Shown: piece by piece, positions 21,327 to 31,428 of the stretch | Position numbering within the stretch: position 1 is the stretch's first letter | Layout: every line of letters starts with the position of its first letter | Source: Phytophthora sp. 'mugwort' | Lineage: Eukaryota > Oomycota > Peronosporomycetes > Peronosporales > Peronosporaceae | Direction of reading: 5' to 3' | DNA length: 64,000 nt | NCBI GenBank assembly: GCA_033558025.1 | Contig: JAUCEF010000003.1 | Coordinates: forward strand, 1,204,001 to 1,268,000 | Notes under the pieces: model-generated | The model's input: only the letters and a program-made list of their open reading frames with translations | Told to the model about the DNA's origin: nothing | The model's database searches: none | Program-made: the position numbers and the translations under genes

Positions 21327-23438
21327 TTAAAACAGCTGCACCATGTGCTTCAGCATGGACGAATTGGTAGCCTTGTGCGTTCCTGGAGGACACAACATCT
21401 CATCTTGAGCATCCATCCATTCTTTGCAGCCGTCCACATTCACCTCAATCCTAAGCCGACCGTCCACCTCACACGCTTCACAAGCGGAAACGACAGCATT
21501 GCGCCACTCAGGATATCTCTTTGTAGCGACAGAGTGGCCAACCATCACAGCGTCGCCCTTCTTGAAAGCTCGCCAGTTCCGCACCTTCGTGTGCAGCGGC
21601 GCAATTCGCGTCGATGTGCGCTCAATCCACTCGTCCCACTTGGACGTCCAGCCGCGATAATGCAGCTTCACGAGGGTTGAACTCAGTGCCACCACGCGCG
21701 ATTCGTACCTGTGAAGTCAATGCATTTCAACAATAACAAAGTGTTAAAATTCAGAAATTATCCCTTGATGCCGCTCCATAGTATACCAAACACACCAAAC
21801 GTTGTCTGTGTCACGAGCATCAATTAGTTGGTCGATCTCAAGTTGATAACGCCAAGCATCCTCCTCACTGATTCTTCTATCCTCTTTGCCATCCAGGACC
21901 TCTGCCGTAGTTGTAAAAATCTGACCGACCGTAGGCGTTAGAATCTCTCGTCTAGACTGTTCATATTTTCTCACAGTATTGTTCTCAGCATCAGCAAGCG
22001 CACTTCTGATATCACCTTCAATAATGAGCACTTCGCTTTCCGCAACTGTGGCATCTGTTCGCTCATTGCTGTCTCTGTGCGTGCTCTCCTCACCGCGATC
22101 AGCATTGTCATTGTCATCAACAACACACCATTCGTCACCATCTGTATCACTTTCAGCTAACTGCATCGCGTGCGTTGCTTCACGCACAGACTCCACTTCG
22201 TTCACAAGCTCTTCTTTTCGAGCAGATGAGGGCGGTCGTTCCTCAGGTCGTTCGAAGTAGTTAAACAGTAACGAATGGGGGACGGAAAAAGTCGTCGGGT
22301 CCCGTTTAGCGCTGGTATTAACTGCCTTGTGAGTTCCTTTTGGGCAAAGAAGTTCGTCTTGTGCATGGAACCACTTCTTATTGCCGTCGACGTCCACTTC
22401 AATCTGCAGTGCTCCGTCTTCGAAATCGCAAGCTGTCACACGCGCATGTCGCCACTCTGGATAGCGCTTACCAGGCACCTCGGAACCTACCAAAATTCTA
22501 TCGCCCACTTGGAAAGCTCGCCAATTCGGCACTTTCGTGTGCAATGGAGCTAGACGTTCCGACGTTCGGCGCACCCATTCGTCCCACTTCGACGTCCAGC
22601 CACGGTAGTGAACTTTAACGTAGACAGCGTCCATATCCACGATACGAGACTCGTACCAGCGTCTATTCGTGTCCAGCGCATCAACCAACTGGCCCATTTG
22701 AAGCTCGAAGCGCCATGCATTTTTTTGAATATCACTGTAGAATCTTCCACGTCGCCAATCGGTAAGTTCTCCCTCACGGCCAGCTTCAGCCTTACTCTCT
22801 ACCAGCAACTGAAAGCACTGGGTTTCGCCATGACGATCAAACTGCGGCGTCAGCTGCAGTTCAGAGGGGCTCGAGTCCTTCCTCAGCTCCATCTCCTCAT
22901 AATTCTTTGATTTTCTTGATAGTGGCACCCACTGTGTCTCGTCAGCTGAACGCTGACACACTTGAAGGACCTCACCGACATTCTCTCTAGTGACTTGCGG
23001 GAACAGCTTCTGTAGCTGCGGTTGCATGACGACCATCTCCTGGGCCACCTTTAGCAGCTCATGCGTCGAGCAGCTCCTGTTTGCAGTCACTACCAGCGGC
23101 TTCTGATTCCTATCCAAGAGCTCAATGGGCGTCTCCAGCCCGTCGTACCATACTAGTAGCTTAAGAGAAAGACCCCCGTCCTGCTGTTTAGCTATTGCCT
23201 GAGTCGGATATGGTTCCTGTTCACCGCAGAGCGCATGCGGCCCCTTCTCAGATGTATTGGGCCCATCGAGAGTCTGATTCTCTTGCGTCTGTGACGCTTC
23301 AAGACCTCGTTGCCCCCCGCCTGGTCCCTGCCTGCTACTCTCTGGCTGAAGGTTGGGGACTGCGGACTCGCGGCTGCCGTCGTCGCGGCCTACGACGAGC
23401 CAGTCTTCGCCATCGCATCTCGTCGGCTCCCTGATCAT
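21327..23438 (-). CDS. Protein with two tudor-knot (chromo-barrel-like) modules
   Basis: The gene joins 21796-23438 and 21327-21708 through an 87-bp intron (GTGTGTTTGG to GACTTCACAG), giving about 674 aa. Another ATG at 23499-23501 would add 21 residues. Residues 1-230 hold an unrecognised domain (LKLLVWYDGLETPIELLD). Module 1 reads RRWYESRIVDMDAVYVKVHY then RGWTSKWDEWV. Module 2 begins W|YESR at the splice junction and repeats the same pattern. Each is followed by LAPLHTKVPNWRAF-type and QDELLCPKGTHKA-type segments, so the repeat unit is about 120 residues. Y/W-rich barrels of this kind occur in MOF and MSL3-like chromatin or RNA-binding proteins, which suggests nuclear chromatin or RNA binding. 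No catalytic domain is seen. A Ser/Glu-rich linker separates the modules. Confidence 0.82.
21709..21795 (-). other. Intron in tudor-knot gene
   Basis: Minus-strand GTGTGTTTGG at the 5' end and TTCACAG at the 3' end. Splicing completes a TGG codon (TG plus G) to give Trp-Tyr-Glu-Ser, the same four residues found uninterrupted in the first module of the same protein. That internal homology makes this the best-supported intron in the window. Confidence 0.88.
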
Positions 23439-23501
23439 ATCTGAGCGCTTCGTAAAAAGCCGACGTTGAACTTGGATACTTAAGTATGGGTTTTGGTACA
23501 T

Positions 23502-23759
23502 TAATATAATTTGGTCACTTCAGTGAACTTCAATTTTCGCAAGCGCGTGTAGGGTTAAAGGATGCTAGGTGTGAATGTTGGTCACCTACACACCACTTAC
23601 ACACCAACATTAACCTACAATTTAGGATAAGCTCTAGAATGTCTAGATCTGATAGGCTTAAGATTGGTGGTTGCTAGGCCTCCACGTGTACACTCTCCGA
23701 GTTCTGCTCGATCTCCTAACTTAATCTCACTTTCCAATTCTTCCTCTTCCCTGCTTTGC
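23502..23759. promoter_or_regulatory. Upstream region of tudor-knot gene
   Basis: AT-rich non-coding tract between the gene and the gypsy remnant. It contains an imperfect inverted repeat (AATGTTGGT at about 23573 and ACCAACATT at about 23607). Promoter function is inferred only from position. Confidence 0.35.
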
Positions 23760-24250
23760 CAAGTTCCCCCGTTCCTATTCTACAATGTGTCGAGATGCCT
23801 CGACAGGTTATGAGCCCAACGTTGGGGAGAACCGGTGAGATTTCCCTCGCCTGACCTGCTCCAACTTCCCCGTTAGAACGCGCGCGTTCGTGCTGCGCTC
23901 GACGACCCGACGTCCTTCGAAGAACCCATAGATCGCGACAACTTGGTCTCGCGGCAGTGGCCACTGCCGTGTCACGCAATATTTGGTGCCAGGTGCGAGA
24001 CCAATCTCGTGTCGCATGCCGCGGTCGGCCGGAAGCTCCGCCGGGATTTTTATCCGGGAAGACGTCCGCGAACTCGCGGACGTAGTCGTACACCGGATTT
24101 CCAGAAGAGCGAAGTGATTCCCAGGATTGGGCTGCGAAACGCTCTTCGCGAGCTGATTTGTGTTCAGCGCTCTTGGGGCGAGTTAAGATTACCGATCCGT
24201 TGACCACATTGAGTTCGTGCGTCAGCGGGTTTTCGTCGGCGATCAAGCAA
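23760..24250 (-). pseudogene. Start of gypsy RT, truncated
   Basis: The minus strand reads NPVYDYVREFADVFPDK and, after a frame change, GMRHEIGLAPGTKYCVTRQW then PLPRDQVVAIYGFFEGRRVV. This is the RT entry region found just upstream of the fingers domain in oomycete gypsy polyproteins. The sequence loses similarity near 23.8 kb. Confidence 0.65.
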
Positions 24251-24739
24251 ACTTGATCGATTTCGCGGCCTTGAGGTCGTGCAGGAAGATCTTCCAGGAT
24301 AAGCCCGGAAGCCGGATGATTGACGCGGCGTCGCGAGGAGGAGTCGCGACCTCGATGGTGAGGCTTCGTTGTGGAAAAACCTCCGTATACTCGAGTGCAC
24401 AGACCCTGTCCAGTGTTGTGTTCATGTCGAGGGTGCGGTGAGGCTTCAGCCGTCGCTGCGAACGGCAGGATGACTTCGTGCGTCTCGGGCCTCTGCTCGA
24501 GATGGATGAACTACTGTCACTGCCCGACATTTCATCCTCCTCTAGGCGTGGGGAGTCAGTTTCGACCGCGTCGTTGTTTTGCGGGAGCCTCAAATGCGCA
24601 ACCGCCTCGTCCATCGACAGAGCACACACCATGCAGAGAGGGTCATCGCCATTCTGTGCAAGGTGTGTGTGGTGATGGATTTGTCCACGACTCGGACATG
24701 AGGCCAGTCCGACGGTGCCACCAGCAGGAGCGTGAACAC

Positions 24740-25160
24740 CGCACTCACGAGGTGGTCCGACACATCACCGATCGGGCCAGCCAGTCGATCTGCGGCTGAT
24801 ACCGTGTCAACCACGGTATCCCTAGAATGCTATCGAAGGTGTAATTCATCTCGTACAGCAAGAAGTCGTCGGAGCTCCGAAGGCCGTCGAAGGTGTACGG
24901 AAGCGAGATCACTCGCCGCGGAACGCGGTGTCGGTTGGTGTCGGCCAACTTGACGACGAGCTCGCCAGTTCCTTGGCGAACCGGAATCGAAGGCGGCAGC
25001 AGCGGCAGGCACGATGCTCGGAAGAAGTTGTTCGAGGCACCGGAGTCGAGGAGCGCGCGGAGTGGACACTGCGCGCCGGCGACGTAAAGACTGAGTATGA
25101 TCAGTCTCGGGTCACCATTAGTGGTAGTAACATTGAACGTGCGTGATGCACGGTGGGGCT
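24740..25160 (-). pseudogene. Gypsy aspartic protease
   Basis: The minus strand reads AGAQCPLRALLDSGASNNFF (D-S-G-A active site near 25040), then a TGELVVKLADTNRHRVPRRV stretch and FDSILGIPWLTRYQPQIDW (near 24790), matching the two halves of a retropepsin-like fold with the I-L-G-x-x-W-L signature. It follows the zinc knuckle as expected. Confidence 0.75.
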
Positions 25161-26222
25161 AGGAGGAGAGGCTGTCACCGGGGAACCCGGGTCTCCATTC
25201 CAGCCAGTAGGGCACCCCGCACCTACTGAGCTTGTCGTTTTTTGGCTGGGCAACCGGGCATGCAGAGTCATCTCGGGAGACGACTGCATTAACCGACACC
25301 TGTGCAGGCGCACGGCACACTGCCGCGCGGTGACCCGGCTTGCCACAGCGGAAGCAATTCGTGACTCCGGGACTACGACTCCCGCGGTTGAACTGTCGAC
25401 CGCGTCCAGTCGAAGCGTCGATTGCTTCGATCTCCATCGGCTCTGGGATCGGCGCTTGAGGTGTTGTCGAGGCTACTCGTGAGTACGAAGAGGACACCGT
25501 ATAGCCCTTGCGTAGCGCGAGAGCAAACGCTTCTTCCAGGGTCTTCGGCTCGGCACGCATTAGTGAGTAGCGTGTCAGGCCCTCGCGCATTCCGAAGATG
25601 AAGAGATGGACTTACGAAGCCACGTCGATCGGATCCGTGACGACCCACGATACTATGTGTCGTGTCTTCTGAATATACTCACGCATCGCGGACCTGCCTT
25701 GCCTTAGCGCAAAGAAGTCTACCCGCATGAATGACTCGTCCTGCGGAGGTTCAAACGCGAGGCGAAGGTCACTCTGGATGCTTTACGGAGTGGGAAACGC
25801 ATTAGGGTCAATCACCAGTTTCCCGAGGGCCCATTCCTTCGACTTGCCGGTGAGGCGGGAAAGCAAGAAGTTGATTCTTGCTGTGGGCGCTTCAATCAAC
25901 CTTGAAGCGATCGCGATGTCGATCTCGCTGAACCAGCGGTTCAGAAAGAGACGATCTTGTCCAACGCCTGAATACGTCGACGTCTCCATCTTGACGGCGT
26001 CGTTTCGCGAGGTGCGCGAGGGAGTTGATACTCGCCGATTCGCTTCGGCGAGGCTCGCGCACCATAAATTCTTGAATAACTTGGAGTTGTCGCTCGGGCG
26101 TCGATGAGCTCAGCGTCGACGTGACGAAGACCTCGCCGGACACCGCCGCGAGGCGGTGTAGGGCATTCTATTCCACGGTCGTAAGATGGGGAAGGCCGTG
26201 TGGTCCAGGATTGCTGGATCAT
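25160..26222 (-). pseudogene. Gypsy gag with CCHC zinc knuckle
   Basis: Minus-strand frames cover [20 protein letters not shown] and [20 protein letters not shown] (25783-25989, the gag capsid start), ESFMRVDFFALRQGKSAMRE (about 25680-25740), REGLTRYSLMRAEPKTLEEA, and the zinc knuckle CFRCGKPGHRAAVC (about 25310-25350; C-x2-C-x4-H-x4-C), which binds RNA in the capsid. A stop near 25610 and a frame change near 25780 break it. Confidence 0.75.
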
Positions 26223-26288
26223 CCGACTGGGCTTCGCTCATACGCATCTCGAACTTGGTCATGGGAAGGACTACTAAGTGCTAGCAGG

Positions 26289-26550
26289 TGTAACGGGACG
26301 AAGTCAACCGTTATTTAGCTTACACTATTAGTTGTAGGAAGCGTGCTAATAAACTCGTAAATTCAACTCTGTTTTATTTAAAGTCCGGGGCAAAATGGCC
26401 CGGCCTTCTGTGATCCACTCAATGTGGATCGACTCCTGATTGGCTGTAATGGGTTTGGCTCCCCACTTATCAGCCAATCCAGATGATGTCTCCCTACTTA
26501 CGGAATATTTTGATAACCTACTTAGTTATGTAACAGGATGGCCCGTTACA
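26289..26550 (-). repeat. Gypsy LTR (262 bp)
   Basis: On the minus strand the repeat begins TGTAACGGGCC and ends GTCCCGTTACA, giving 11-bp inverted ends with one mismatch and TG...CA termini. It lies immediately upstream of gag, as a 5' LTR should. A second copy of this LTR was not seen in the window, in line with 3' truncation. Confidence 0.78.
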
Positions 26551-26554
26551 CCAG

Positions 26555-26569
26555 CCCCCCCCCCCCCCC
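26555..26569. repeat. C15 homopolymer
   Basis: Fifteen consecutive C bases lie four bases outside the gypsy LTR end. Confidence 0.9.
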
Positions 26570-27670
26570 GTAAACTTGAGTCTTCTACCTAGCTACCTGA
26601 GCTAATCTAAAATGCAACAAATGAAAAAAAGTCACATACAAAAGCGAAGTGAAAGATTTCAAGGAGACACAAACGCCTTGAAAAAGCACCGCGGGCTCAC
26701 AGGAAATCTCATGTGACACGACGTAGGCGCTGTGATCGCTTACATCTTTGATTGCAACGATTTAATGTTTATATCTTATCTCTAATGCGCGAGCTACCCC
26801 ATATCGGATTTCAAAGTACGTAAATGACCGACACCGCGCATTCCAATCAACAGAAAACGGAGCCATAAATCTTGTCGATAAAAGTTTATCTGCAAACAAG
26901 TCTTATAGCTTTCGATAATCGACTGGGAACTCAAAAGTGATTTAGAAACTCGTCGAGCTCGCCCCAATCATCTCCTCCCGAAACGTATGCTGAATGCCAT
27001 AAGGCATTGATGGTATGAATACCATTTGCCGATGCTAAGGTTTTTTTTCTTGAATTATATCTGCTGCCATCTTCACATGCTGAATCAGGTTCTCCGAAGG
27101 AGAGAGAGAGAGAGAGAAGTTGGGAGCTGGTGGGGAGAAAGAAGAATTGCTTGTCTACCCGATACACTCACCCCTCCCTAATTTAGTAGGGTCATCTGAT
27201 CTAAGTGCTGGCATCGTCGTATTCGCGGTAGCGCTTGACGTCCTTGGCGTCCTGTCCGCTCGTCCTGGTAGCGCCTCGCTTTCCGACTAGCGGTTTCACA
27301 TCGCACACATCGATTAGTTCTCAATTAGCCATCACCAACGCACCTCAGTCTCCGCCATCGCCGCAAAGCCGTGTCGCTGCTGCTCTCGGTGGTATTGACT
27401 CCTGTTGATCTTGCGCATTTTGTTCGTTTCGACGACCTGCCTTGATTTGGCCTCCTGTGATGTTGCTGCCGTGGATTATCCCCTGCCTGGTCCGCATGAT
27501 TTTGTGGCTTCTGTCACTCGTGAGCCTGTTGCTGTGGTGGAGCAGAGGTGAGAAAATACAATGTGTATTATATTTATCCCTTGCAGCATCGTATTACGGC
27601 CGTAAACGAACTTGCTGTAATACGTATTGCAGTTATTGCAGTAATTTCAAACGTTACGCTTTAACGTCTG
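26570..27670. other. Gene-free tract with an (AG)n microsatellite
   Basis: AT-rich, with only short frames. A GA microsatellite occupies 27100-27117. Between 27.2 and 27.55 kb the sequence is Thr/Leu-rich in some frames, but no gene is supported. Confidence 0.4.
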
Positions 27671-27745
27671 GGTCCTAGTATTTAGGTTAGTCGGTTGAGC
27701 TTGACCCTCCCAATCGATTGGCGTGAGTTCAAGCCCGCCTTGTGC
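27671..27745 (+). repeat. tRNA-like sequence, possible SINE head
   Basis: AGTCGGTTGAGC resembles a tRNA D-arm/A-box, and GAGTTCAAGCCC, about 40 bases later, resembles a T-arm/B-box (TTCAAGC loop). The spacing fits a tRNA, but the anticodon arm pairs poorly and the base 5' to the anticodon is not T. A degenerate tRNA-derived SINE or tRNA pseudogene is likelier than a working tRNA. tRNA-derived SINEs are known in Phytophthora. Confidence 0.3.
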
Positions 27746-27899
27746 AGTTCACATTGCGTGTGTGTAGGAAAATGGTCATTATTCTTTCGTGGGGTGGCTG
27801 CGTTGAATACAGGGGGTTTTGTACAAAATCAGCAACATATCCATTTTATTGCGAAAAGAATTCTTTATTTACCGAAACAAAGAACATGGTCAGTATCTG

Positions 27900-29263
27900 C
27901 AATACCCACTCCCAGGACGTCAATTATCTTCTTGGGATCTTGGCAACAGTTGGATCGTACATAGTAGCATGTCGGCCCTTCTTGCGTCGATTAACTCCAT
28001 CACGCAGCATCTCAGAAGCGTAGCCTTCTTCTCGTTCATTCCGCTCCTTGGACAAACCTTGCACGAGTTCAAATGGACGGAGCGCCTTCTTTTCGCCAGA
28101 TGTCAGGGTATCTTCGTTTATCAACCTTGACGGCAGCTGCCTCGAACACTGAGTCATGAACATTTGCTGCCGCTAGCTTCAGATAATCTCCCATCGAAGG
28201 GAATCCGACAAAACGAAGTCGAAAAGGACACGTACTTGCGCCATGTCGATGTAATCCCGCTGAAGCCGCTTGCACACGTTTCCAGCTTTTTCAGCTGAGT
28301 GAAAAGCGTCAAAATCTTCTTGTGATCAGCTGCGCTAGGCACCACGTCCTCTACAGCTTCCACCTGCTTGATTTCACCCCTGATACGAATGTAGCGCTCG
28401 GGCATCACGAATGTCGACGGCCACCTGGTCACATTGCGCTTCACTGGGTTGAGGTCTGTAAGCTTGCTAGCATCGAATAGTTGTTGGAGTTGTTGGGGTG
28501 ACGCAGCTGCGCCATCAATTCATTGTCACCTTCAAGCAGCGTCTCAAACGGCAGCAAAATCTTTTGACAGCCAGGTTGAAACGATGGCTGGCACATCCGA
28601 CGAGAGGTACGTCCATGTTTGTTGCCATGCACTTGTTAGTAGCGTTGCCTATCAGGAAGCGAACCATCTCACGAGGTTTGGTGTACACGCTCAGAACGGC
28701 GAGTATGATATCGATGTGAGCGTTGGCGGACTGACTTCCATCGTCGAGCGGGGATAGACCCAGTAGATGTAGGCGCAACTCATTACCGACAACGTAGACA
28801 CCGAACAGGCCCACATAGTGAAGCGAGCCGTGCGACCATCCGTCGAACATCAATCCGAATGAAGAACGTATTTCACGTTCCAGGTCCTCCCCAATTTTAC
28901 TTGCCACTCCCTCCAATGCCTTCCGCTGAGCCTTGGACGTAATTGGCTGCCACTTGGACATGCTATGCGTGAGCTCGTTGTCATCCTCGCTGACGGGGAG
29001 GTCTCGGACACGATCCATAGCATCCATTGGTAGCGACATTTGGTCTTCTCAGGGATGAAGCCGTGCTCGAGGAGAGGGCGGCCGCCTTGGCGCTCGGTAA
29101 ATATCTCTTGGAAGTCTGGATGCTTATTGGACAGGCGATCCATCAGGGTAGAGTAGCCAGATCGTGGAAGCTGATTGCGTGCAGTTCCGCAGAGCTTGCA
29201 CTGGAAGAGGTCGTCTTTGATAGATGCAAAATAGAAGGCGCAGATATCCTTGTTGGCAACCAT
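27900..29263 (-). pseudogene. hAT transposase remnant with BED finger (copy 2)
   Basis: An ATG at 29261-29263 opens a BED-type finger (FQCKLCGTARNQLPRSGYST then LMDRLSNKHPDF). A second frame (28515-29039) gives SFGLMFDGWSHGSLHYVGLF with the first catalytic Asp, then HIDIILAVLSVY and a FLIGNATNK segment, then VPLVGCASHRFNLAV. A third (28154-28444) gives KRNVTRWPSTFVMPERYIRI, and the tail reaches about 27924. The order matches hAT transposases. At least three frame changes break it. It is clearly related to copy 3 at 39 kb and more distantly to copy 1. Confidence 0.75.
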
Positions 29264-29284
29264 GTCGTTTTTACAGTAGTTTGA

Positions 29285-30387
29285 AAAATAACGTACGGTA
29301 TTTGCGGAGGCCTGGGTACCAGGGCATTAGGGGATGCCAGCCAGCCAAATCCCTTTTGACTGGTTATGGGCGCACGGTTCGTTTTGCGGTCCGATTAACG
29401 GACCTTTTAACAATCGTATTGCAGTAATTGTGGCAATATAGTATTATACTGCTCCCGCAGTTGCACTAATAAGTTTAGTACTAAAAATACCAATACCTAC
29501 TGTACAGTAATATTTTTTCCCACCCCTGAGGTGGAGCCCACCGCTCGCTGTTTCACGGTTGGGCCATTGTCAATCGAAGAGGCCTTCCTGGGGCCTACGA
29601 ACATCGGGTCGTTTGGGCGGGTTACACGGGCAGAAACGCGCGTACCTGGAAGCCCTGTGAAACCCTTCTCAGCGAGCCGGTCGATTTCGCCCCTGAACTG
29701 CAGATTGTGGACGACTGGAAAGACTACGGATTGCGGATCGCGTTCCGGCGGTGGTGCCGCGATCGCCGAATCCCGCTCTCGATCACCAGCGACGACCGTG
29801 GCCTCCGTGGCTTCGTCGGGCTATCCCTGGCAGCGCGCGCGCTTGGCGTCGAAGATTAGTCATCTGCTGCGTTCGTGGATGAGTTTGTAACCGGCTTGAA
29901 CCAGCCGCACCCTAATCCTTCAGCGATTGTGTGGACCACACTATTTCGCTTTTTGAAGTGGTTCAACCGCCGTGCTGCAGCTCGTGGTCGACCGCAGCTC
30001 TGTCAGCGGAAACTCCTTCGTAACCGGGTGGTGCCTGGCATGGTAGGTGCCAACCCCGCGCACAGGTAAACGCCCTGTGTTTACCTGTGCGCGGGGTTCC
30101 ATCCGTTCCCGAAGTGCGTGGCCCACTGCTTCCTGCTGGAGGTGGATGCTGCGGGGCTTTCGTCTCCGATGCCGACCGGGAGCCCCTTCGTGAATACGGG
30201 GTTCCTGGCTAGCGGGGCTGCACTTCGTTCTTCGCGTGGAGCTTGCTTAATTTTAAAAATAGACACGCTACATTTGCCTTAATTCTTGTATGATCTTGAT
30301 ATCCCTAGAAAAGTAGCCGCGGAAACTTAGTGTAGTCGCACTTATGTACTCCACAATTGAAATTGCCTTGAAGTTGCCTTGTTCCGG
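29285..30387. other. No recognised gene; contains a perfect hairpin
   Basis: Frames here have no recognised relatives. 29410-29440 repeats the CGTATTGCAGTAATT-type sequence seen on the other side of the hAT copy near 27625-27650, possibly subterminal hAT repeats. A perfect hairpin lies at 30052-30098. Confidence 0.4.
30052..30098. repeat. Perfect 20-bp inverted repeat with 7-base loop
   Basis: Left arm AACCCCGCGCACAGGTAAAC (30052-30071), loop of seven bases, and an exact complementary right arm (30079-30098). No T tract follows, so it is not a typical terminator. It may be two element ends meeting head to head. Confidence 0.85.
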
Positions 30388-31288
30388 TTACTCAACAGTC
30401 GTGCCAGCGCCTTCGTCGTTTCCGAGGGCGTCTCTTTGCCAGACTTCGAATACTTGAATATGGCCACTTGGTGGAGGTTCTCGAGCGGCTCCCACGTCGT
30501 TATCACCCATCCACTTGATGTTGTACTGCACCAGTCCGCGCTTGCCTACGATAGCTTCCACGAGTTGACCGACGGTGCCGTCGCGCAGGATGACTTCTTG
30601 AGGCCTTGACAGTCGTGTAGGCGTCTCATAAGGCTTGAGCGATGTGGTGTTGAACACCGGATGCAGCTGCAACCCTGGGGGAAGGTTGACATTGTAGGCG
30701 TGCTTGTGGACTTTTCGTACGCTGGAGTACGGTCCAATCCACTAGTGGCCAAGCTTACGCGAGTTGAGGAATTCTGTGTGAGCAGTATCCATGTTCTTGG
30801 TACTCAGGAACACACGGCCGCACACCTTGAACTCTTACTCCACACGACCCTTGTCGTACACATCAGCCATACGCACTTGAGCCTCCTCCAAAGCCTCCTG
30901 ACACTGGCGTAGTACTGCTGCTTGGCAGTCGGTGAACTTGTAGCCTTGGCATTCACCTCGAAGGAGACCTCGCCGACTGGACTCTGCTAGTACTGCGAGT
31001 GGATTTCGCGGTATGTTACCGAGATCGGCTTCGAACGGAGACATCTTGATGCTGGAGTTGACGGCAGCGTTGATTGCGAACCCAGCGTTGGCGAGATGTA
31101 AATCCCAGTCATCTTGACGTGGCGATACGAAACAACGCAGATACTCCTCTAGCGTTCGGTTGGTTGGTTGGTTCGGTCTGTCCGTCGCCTTGAGCACGGT
31201 ACGCGACAGTCATTTTCAGCTGGGTCCCAACCAGATCAAACACTTTACCGCAGAACCCATATAGAACAGCTTGCAGGGAGAAACCACT
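30388..31288 (-). pseudogene. Gypsy integrase C-terminus with chromodomain-like tail
   Basis: Minus-strand order: GKVFDLVGTQLKMTVAYRAQ (integrase DDE region, about 31200-31260), LEEYLRCFVSPRQDDWDLHL then ANAGFAINAAVNSSIKMSPF (about 31000-31150), EEAQVRMADVYDKGRVE (30835), then HPVFNTTSLKPYETPTRLSR and VEAIVGKRGLVQYNIKWMGD (30388-30672), a chromodomain-like reader that guides chromovirus integration. It starts abruptly at the edge of the copia LTR, so the integrase 5' part lies elsewhere. A short duplication (TNQPTNR region near 31165) and frame changes are present. Confidence 0.78.
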
Positions 31289-31428
31289 TGTTAGGTAAAG
31301 AGGTAATCCAAAGTGCATTGATCTTAGCGCTGTGCAAACTGTGCAATCTGGACCTTCTATGAGCAATCAAGGGCGAACCCAGCTGACTCCAGACTCAGGA
31401 ATTGCCGCTTGCCCAGCATGTACCAACA
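31289..31428 (-). repeat. Copia 3' LTR (about 140 bp)
   Basis: On the minus strand it starts TGTTGGTACATG right after a purine tract (GCGGGGGAGG, 31429-31438) and ends TACCTAACA, so the ends are imperfect inverted repeats. Similarity to the 42.6 and 57.6 kb copies continues about 28 bases past 31289, so the true end could be near 31261. Confidence 0.72.

Larger units (their letters stand above)
23760..26550 (-). mobile_element. Ty3/gypsy retrotransposon, 5' half with LTR
   Basis: From right to left it contains one LTR (26289-26550), gag (26222-25160), protease (25150-24740), a broken linker, and the first part of RT (to about 23.8 kb). RT palm, RNase H and integrase are missing, so the element is 3' truncated. 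Frameshifts and stops occur in gag, the linker and RT. It differs from the 8.5-14.85 kb element in gag type (zinc knuckle present) and so belongs to a different gypsy lineage. Confidence 0.78.
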
